This document shows, in pieces, positions 13,181 through 20,000 of a stretch of DNA of 20,000 nt (position 1 is its first letter; the number at the start of each line of letters is the position of its first letter). Both the position numbers and the translations under genes were made by a program. The notes beneath the pieces were generated by a model. That model searched no databases. It worked only from the letters and a program-made list of their open reading frames with translations, and was not told the DNA's origin. Source of the DNA: Paulinella micropora (taxonomy: Eukaryota; Cercozoa; Imbricatea; Euglyphida; Paulinellidae); assembly GCA_019918135.1 (NCBI GenBank), contig WBZZ01004622.1, positions 60,001 through 80,000 on the forward strand. The letters are read 5' to 3'.

Positions 13181-13906
13181 TCAGTCTACGACGACAACAC
13201 GCTCACCTGAGCCGGTGTCTTCGTCTTGACGTCCCCCCTCCGTAGCGGTATAAGCTTGCTGGGGGTAGTTGGAGCTGGAACTGGTGCTATAATTCCAGTA
13301 TCCGTGTCCTCTGGGAGGGCGCGCTGGGGTCCGTCCTCCCCTTCCACGAAAGCCTCGTCCTCGTGGTGCCGCCCCTCTTGGTGTCCCTCGGGACCCTCGT
13401 GACGATCCTCTCGTCTCTCCTCCTCCTCTAGTCGGCGCCTTTGATCGGCCCGATGTCTCTCTCTTCTCCCTTCTCTTCATTCTGTCAAGGAAGTAAATGA
13501 TGGCCTCCCGGAACTCCGCATCCGAGACCATATTCGCATTCCACCTCCCCTCCTCCAACTCCTTCTTGTACATGGCGTACATGGTCTTTTTCATGCCTTC
13601 GAGCTCTCTAAGGAAAAGATTTCGCTGCCTATCATCAAGAGAGTCGTGGCTGAAGAGGCAATTGCCTACTCCTTTCTGTGCCTCATGCTTACACGCCATG
13701 TATGAAAAATAGCGGTAGCACGGCGTCGGCTCATCATCTCTCCCCCTCTTGAGACCTGCCGTTCGAGTTGCATGTGCTGCTTGAGCACCTCCAACCCCCT
13801 GTGTCGCGGCACTGGAGAATGACTCGGTGGCCGTGTCCAATTCGGAACACGCGTCGAGCACCTCCTTGAACAGGTCGCCCGGCGGAGTAGCCGCTACAGT
13901 CCTCTC
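13181..13906 (-). CDS. gag: Gag nucleocapsid region: CCCH zinc finger and RGG tail
   Basis: The frame is open from 13906 to the TGA at 13181-13183. Counting from 13861, residues C48-x8-C57-x10-C68-x3-H72 (PCYRYFSYMACKHE then GNCLFSHD) form a CCCH-type finger. A helical Met/Glu/Lys segment follows, then a long Arg/Gly-rich stretch (about residues 138-190, e.g. RGRGFRGRGGR). These are RNA-binding features in the place where most Ty3/gypsy Gags carry CCHC knuckles. The stop is TGA followed by CGG, and the protease frame continues without a shift. Confidence 0.75.
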   Translation of the reverse strand, partial: ERTVAATPPGDLFKEVLDACSELDTATESFSSAATQGVGGAQAAHATRTAGLKRGRDDEPTPCYRYFSYMACKHEAQKGVGNCLFSHDSLDDRQRNLFLRELEGMKKTMYAMYKKELEEGRWNANMVSDAEFREAIIYFLDRMKRREKRETSGRSKAPTRGGGETRGSSRGSRGTPRGAAPRGRGFRGRGGRTPARPPRGHGYWNYSTSSSSNYPQQAYTATEGGRQDEDTGSGERVVVVD

Positions 13907-14039
13907 CTATATATTCGTTTCTAAAAAATCCGCCGTCTTCACCGCCGTGAAGGTCGGACAGGACTGTATGATCCTTGCGAGCTTGCTCGGGTGTCGTGTA
14001 CACAAAGCACTCAGGAATTACAAAATGATAGACTTCCGG
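13862..14039 (-). pseudogene. gag: Gag segment in a shifted frame
   Basis: Between the TAA at 14018 and about 13870-13906 the protein-like sequence lies one frame over (PECFVYTTPEQARKDHTVLS, then LHGGEDGGFF). The original frame has stops at both ends of this stretch and reopens from 13906. The two shifts compensate (-1 then +1), so paired indels or sequencing errors are likelier than a separate gene. Confidence 0.55.
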
Positions 14040-14548
14040 CTATAAAAGAGCCCGTACTTGGCGCTGACCTCAGTGAGGATCGCTGCCAACCTCGTGTCAA
14101 TGCCCAGCCCTTCGTTCACCTCTTGAAAAATCTCAAACCCAATCAAAGTACCAGTGCACAGGTGCTGATACCCATGAGTTTTAAAGTATTGCAAGAGGAC
14201 GGCAACTGGCACCGTGCATTGCAGGTCTGAGGCTGCTCTCCTAGCCGCCACCTCTACCGCTCTCATCGCCTTGTACTCCCCAACATCAAACCCTTGTGTG
14301 ATGATTGATGGGTCCAACAAGGTGTACAACGCCTCATACTCCTGTGTTTCGTCCGTTGGATGCTGCTTCATACAAGCATCAATTCTTCTGAGCTTGTCTC
14401 GAAGGTTCGCATCCGTGTCCTTCTGACTCGCTGTCTCTGCATACAGCGTCAGAGCAGTGGCATCGGACTTTGTATATTTTTGGAAGGCCTGTATGATAGC
14501 CTGTCTGTCCTTTTTGTTATTACTGTTGACAATAACAGTGGTAGGCGC
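14018..14548 (-). CDS. gag: Gag, continuation after an in-frame TGA
   Basis: Directly after the TGA at 14549-14551 the same frame is open for 176 codons, from APTTVIVNSNNKK to SRKSIIL, then TAA. It holds Gln/Lys/Asp-rich helices and a compact domain (VAVLLQYFKTHGYQHLCTGT). The interrupting TGA sits in a low-complexity Ala-Pro-Ser linker, so it is more likely a nonsense change than a domain boundary. The last few codons lie past a frameshift (14021-14039), and the protein-like sequence moves to the next frame (YHFVIPECFVYTTPEQAR). Confidence 0.6.
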   Translation of the reverse strand, partial: APTTVIVNSNNKKDRQAIIQAFQKYTKSDATALTLYAETASQKDTDANLRDKLRRIDACMKQHPTDETQEYEALYTLLDPSIITQGFDVGEYKAMRAVEVAARRAASDLQCTVPVAVLLQYFKTHGYQHLCTGTLIGFEIFQEVNEGLGIDTRLAAILTEVSAKYGLFYSRKSIIL

Positions 14549-15472
14549 TCAGCTAGTCGCAGGGGCCGAAGGGGCTGTGTGGGCTGACGGGGCGGAGCGG
14601 CCCGAGGGAGCCATATAAGATCCAGAGGAATATTTCGGTCCCTTTGTTCCCGCCGCCTTGGCTAATGCAATCTTTGCCTCCATCTCCTTCTTTTCTTTCT
14701 CAGCCGCTAGCTCTTTGATATACAGCTCTTGGGCATGATGAAAAAAAGACAGGATCTCAGCTGCCTTCCGAAGGAACAAGGCCTTCTCCGCCAACTCCTT
14801 CTCTCCCGCTTTATTGGTGGGGGGTGGTGCGGCCGTCCCCTCCAAGATCGTATGATCCTTCGTGAAGACCCACCTCTTCCATGCGTCATCCTTCACCAAG
14901 GCCGCATGCAGCTTCTTCATCCTCGTCACCCCTCCAGCTTCGCCTTCTATTTCCCTCAGGGCCGGGTGAAGGTCCCTGCCAAACTGGGTGTGTTGGAGTT
15001 TACCCAGGTCCACTAGCTTGGCCTCCATAAGTTTCAGAGACACATCCATGACATTGATCTGTCCTTTTGGATTCCTGAACTTAAACTCCTTTTCCACTCT
15101 CTTTATTGAATCAATGTCCTGACCAGGATCGAGCAACCTAGCCAGTGCTCTTGTGTTCCATGGCAGCACAGTCTTTCCAGTCTGGTACTCAAAGAGTATA
15201 GCACACTCAAACACTGTCCATGAGAGGTCGAGTAGCTCCAGTAAAGACATATTGTCCCCAAATGAGACATGTTGCACCTGTAACTGTGCACCGTCGTCTC
15301 TGAGGAATTCTGCGAGAGGCAGAGCTTGCCTTGGGAGAGGGTAACAGATGTCCTCCTTCTTCAAGGGTTGTCCCCATCGCATTTCTTGGGGAACGTATAG
15401 CCATTTATAGGCCTCATCCTTCCCTTTCTTCTCCTCAAACTCCTTCTTACTTAGTTTGCCATATTCGGCCAC
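14549..15472 (-). CDS. gag: Gag, matrix/capsid-like part
   Basis: A 307-codon frame, open upstream without ATG to about 15550, so 15472 is not a true start. The product has a charged N-terminus, helix-rich middle segments (SLLELLDLSWTVFECAILFE; VSLKLMEAKLVDLGKL), a Lys/Glu coiled-coil-like stretch near residues 225-272 and an Ala/Ser/Pro linker. Position in the element, helical content and lack of enzymatic motifs indicate the structural Gag polyprotein that forms the particle. It ends at TGA (14549-14551), but the same frame continues directly. Confidence 0.7.
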   Translation of the reverse strand: MAEYGKLSKKEFEEKKGKDEAYKWLYVPQEMRWGQPLKKEDICYPLPRQALPLAEFLRDDGAQLQVQHVSFGDNMSLLELLDLSWTVFECAILFEYQTGKTVLPWNTRALARLLDPGQDIDSIKRVEKEFKFRNPKGQINVMDVSLKLMEAKLVDLGKLQHTQFGRDLHPALREIEGEAGGVTRMKKLHAALVKDDAWKRWVFTKDHTILEGTAAPPPTNKAGEKELAEKALFLRKAAEILSFFHHAQELYIKELAAEKEKKEMEAKIALAKAAGTKGPKYSSGSYMAPSGRSAPSAHTAPSAPATS

Positions 15473-15693
15473 AAACCTCGCTTCCTCTCCTCCCTTCTGC
15501 TCCTCCTCGACTTCCTCTGCTCCTCCTGTGTCAAAGGAAGGCGCAGTAAAAAATTAATTCTCTGCTCCTCCTGTGTCAAAGGAAGGTGCCAGATCTCCTC
15601 CTTCTGCATGAGAGTCAACGAACTCCTCTTCGTTTCCTGGTGTTCGCTCACTCTCCCCCCTCCTTCCTGCCAGTCTTCAGACCTAGTAGACAT
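15451..15693 (-). pseudogene. gag: gag N-terminus (first ATG, frame broken)
   Basis: The first good ATG after the leader starts an 80-codon frame ending at TAA. The protein-like continuation lies in the next frame (acidic, running on into the 307-codon gag frame below). The switch is best placed at the run of six G around 15654-15660 (sense). A 27-bp block (15515-15541 and 15560-15586, spacing 45 bp) is duplicated here; it gives LPLTQEEQR twice in this frame and a stop in the other. I read this as the damaged start of gag. Confidence 0.55.
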
Positions 15694-15826
15694 GGATACT
15701 GAAGGAATACGGATGAGACAGAGTTGTTTCTACCCGTAATTGCTCTGTTCGTCTATGAGGAACGAATAGAGAGAAAAAACGAAAAGACAGTATAGAGAGA
15801 GAGCGTCTCACCTCTATGTCTTATGT

Positions 15827-15860
<34 letters not shown>

Positions 15861-16474
15861 TGAGAAAGAAGTAATCTGTACGACTTTCTCTGAAAATTTG
15901 ATCTCCTTCTCCACTCCTCTTTTCTTTTTCTCTTTTTGTTGTTGTATCTGTTATGAGGTACGAGGACCTATGTACAGATAATGTCAAAGAGGCTAGAGAA
16001 GCTCCTTGAGAAGTCGACTTGTCGTCTGACACTTGTTCAGACCTATTGTCGAAAGACAGTCAGAGATTTGCAAAAATACTCTGATGTGTGTGGTTTGAGA
16101 GGCACCAAAGTGCACAGACTTGAAAGGTAGAGTACTACGCTCGTGTCCTTCAAGTTTGTTTGTATCTGTGAGTGTTTGTTTGTACGTCTGTTGACCTACT
16201 CTGTCTCTGTCTCAAGAGAGAACAAAAGAACAGCTACGAGGTCTGGTGTCTGGGCCTCCTTGTGAGGACACAGATACAGGCTGTGGAGAGGGTACTGAGA
16301 CACCTACTCACAAACGCCTAGACGTCTAGTTTTGCAAAAAGAGCTGTGTGGGGATGTGCTGGAGTATTTGTTTTTTGGAACACCTACTCAGAAGAGATAG
16401 GTCTGTCCAATTTTTCTTTCTGCTGTTCCAAAAACAAGCCAGAAAAGAAATCAGCCTTGTGCTGGTGACTCCAA
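15694..16474 (-). other. 5' leader of the retrotransposon
   Basis: About 780 bases between the 5' LTR and the first gag ATG without a convincing ORF. It holds an A run of about 30 (T on the plus strand, 15829-15859) and two copies of ACACCTACTCA on the plus strand (around 16298 and 16380). Packaging or leader signals may lie here but cannot be identified. Confidence 0.6.
16456..16473 (-). promoter_or_regulatory. Primer binding site (PBS)
   Basis: One base inside the 5' LTR the sense strand reads TGGAGTCACCAGCACAAG. It starts with the TGG expected opposite a tRNA CCA end. The tRNA it matches cannot be named without the host tRNA set. Confidence 0.65.
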
Positions 16475-16721
16475 TGTTACAATCCCCGAAGATAGCTCAA
16501 TAAAAAGTCGATAATACAACCAGACACAAATCACCAAAAGAGAATGATGTCTCGTTATATTATCTCAGTGAAGCCGAAAAGAAAACGGCAACAGACCAAG
16601 GTTAAAATGGCATTAGGTCAAAGCCGGCCAAACGATATTGAAAATAATGGGAAAAAACTAGGTGCACCTGACACCAGAAAAAGGGTACTTTTTACCGGCT
16701 ATCCGGGGGGTGATGCCTACA
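16475..16721 (-). repeat. 5' LTR
   Basis: 247 bp, same ends as the 3' LTR. It should hold the promoter. An AT-rich GATAATATAACG stretch (sense) could be TATA-like, but no start site can be assigned. Confidence 0.93.
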
Positions 16722-16725
16722 GGCA
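16722..16725. repeat. Target site duplication, right (GGCA)
   Basis: The matching copy of the left GGCA. Joining the flanks at one GGCA restores a continuous match to the CSP41-like exon end, which supports this boundary. Confidence 0.8.
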
Positions 16726-16810
16726 GCAGTCCAAGCAAGTACTTAAGTTTTATTTATATAAAATCGAGAATACTTGAAGCAGGAGCTTGTGGAACGCCAC
16801 TGCATTTCTG
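16726..16810 (-). other. 3' UTR of the CSP41-like gene, with start of the downstream exon echo
   Basis: After the TAG stop the sense strand has an AATAAA at 16754-16749, 57 bases past the stop, a plausible poly(A) signal. It then runs into the second copy of the exon end (CTTGGACTGCTGC) at 16737-16725, which the LTR element interrupts. Confidence 0.55.
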
Positions 16811-19836
<3,026 letters not shown>

Positions 19837-20000
19837 CTACAGCAAATAAGTAGGTAACTGGTAAGTAAGTTAAGTAAGTAGTAAGTGCGTGAAGGTGAGA
19901 GACTGCATGCCGTGCTGGGGCACAGAGACCCGTATATGTATGTATGTATGTATATATGTATGGTTGTATGTATGTATGTATGTATGTATGTATGTATGTA
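19837..20000. repeat. Intron upstream of CSP41-like exon A: AAGT and TATG arrays
   Basis: AAGT repeats (19846-19885) and a TATG array (19934-20000) around the 5' echo of exon A. The preceding exon lies beyond the window. Confidence 0.8.
19885..19930 (-). repeat. 5' echo of CSP41-like exon A
   Basis: Sense GTGCCCCAGCACGGCATGCA, GTCTCTCACCTTCACGCAC matches exon A (VPQHGMQSLTFTH) with a few substitutions, then breaks off into a TTAC repeat. No clear acceptor AG directly precedes it. It lies upstream of exon A, as the pattern predicts. Confidence 0.83.

Larger units (their letters stand above)
6316..16721 (-). mobile_element. Full-length Ty3/gypsy-type LTR retrotransposon
   Basis: Two 247-bp LTRs (TG...CA) bound a 10,406-bp element flanked by the 4-bp target duplication GGCA (6312-6315 and 16722-16725). 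In sense (minus) order: 5' LTR, PBS, long leader, gag with CCCH finger and RGG tail, aspartic protease domain, RT, RNase H, integrase, 3' untranslated region, PPT, 3' LTR. The order PR-RT-RH-IN and the GPY/F module place it in Ty3/gypsy (Metaviridae-like). The LTRs differ at 7 of 247 sites (about 97% identical), so the insertion is fairly young, yet the frame is broken at several points. It lies just downstream of, and in the same direction as, the CSP41-like gene. Confidence 0.95.

Noticed and set aside
13862..14548. Separate genes at 13734-14003 and 14018-14371
   Set aside because: They are pieces of one Gag polyprotein split by stops and frame shifts; their ends match across the breaks.
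14549..14551. UGA reassigned to an amino acid in this organism
   Set aside because: Only two in-frame TGAs, both in a damaged transposon. The host exons contain none, and one echo uses TGA in the stop position, so there is no support.

Overview
The window looks like nuclear DNA from a photosynthetic eukaryote, most likely an alga. The exons are small and spliced, the introns are packed with microsatellites, one gene resembles the plastid protein CSP41, and a full-length Ty3/gypsy-type LTR retrotransposon is present. The lineage cannot be settled from the sequence alone. Almost every long ORF in the simple-repeat regions (runs of Leu-Ser-Ile-Tyr, Met-Tyr-Val-Cys and similar) is translated microsatellite, not a gene. 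The real cellular genes are split into exons of 42-260 bases.

Layout. (1) 1-4405, plus strand: the 3' part of a gene for an RRM (hnRNP/Musashi-like) RNA-binding protein. I place nine exons at 519-580, 1262-1316, 1820-1875, 2258-2340, 2634-2687, 3225-3266, 3483-3533, 3948-4008 and 4232-4405. Every junction is GT-AG, all phases agree, and the joined frame stays open for 211 codons to a TAA. The introns are mostly microsatellite, and one holds a tRNA-derived SINE. (2) 4406-6315: AT-rich intergenic DNA with a telomere-like patch, a GATC-rich tract and a cluster of palindromes, but no tetranucleotide arrays. (3) 6316-16721, minus strand: a 10,406-bp Ty3/gypsy-type element. It has two 247-bp TG...CA LTRs differing at 7 positions, a 4-bp target duplication (GGCA), a PBS, a PPT, gag, a retropepsin-like protease with an odd active site, RT-RNase H and integrase with a long C-terminal extension. 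The reading frame is broken by several indels, and in-frame TGAs lie within gag and at the gag/pro junction. (4) 16811-20000, minus strand: the last three exons (19737-19836, 18418-18492, 16811-17070) of a gene for a CSP41-like plastid RNA-binding protein of the extended SDR family. Phases again match exactly. The two genes converge.

The most striking observation is shared by both cellular genes. Six exons, three in each gene, are accompanied in the neighbouring introns or 3' flank by partial copies of themselves, called 'echoes' here. With the exceptions noted below, copies of an exon's 5' half, with the acceptor AG, lie upstream. Copies of its 3' half, with the donor GT, or with the stop codon for the last exon, lie downstream. 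Each copy runs out into a microsatellite. Exon A of the CSP41-like gene also has echoes in inverted orientation, giving a long potential hairpin. The LTR element inserted into the downstream echo of the last CSP41-like exon. This suggests that introns here grow by repeated duplication across splice sites together with microsatellite expansion, leaving series of decoy splice sites.
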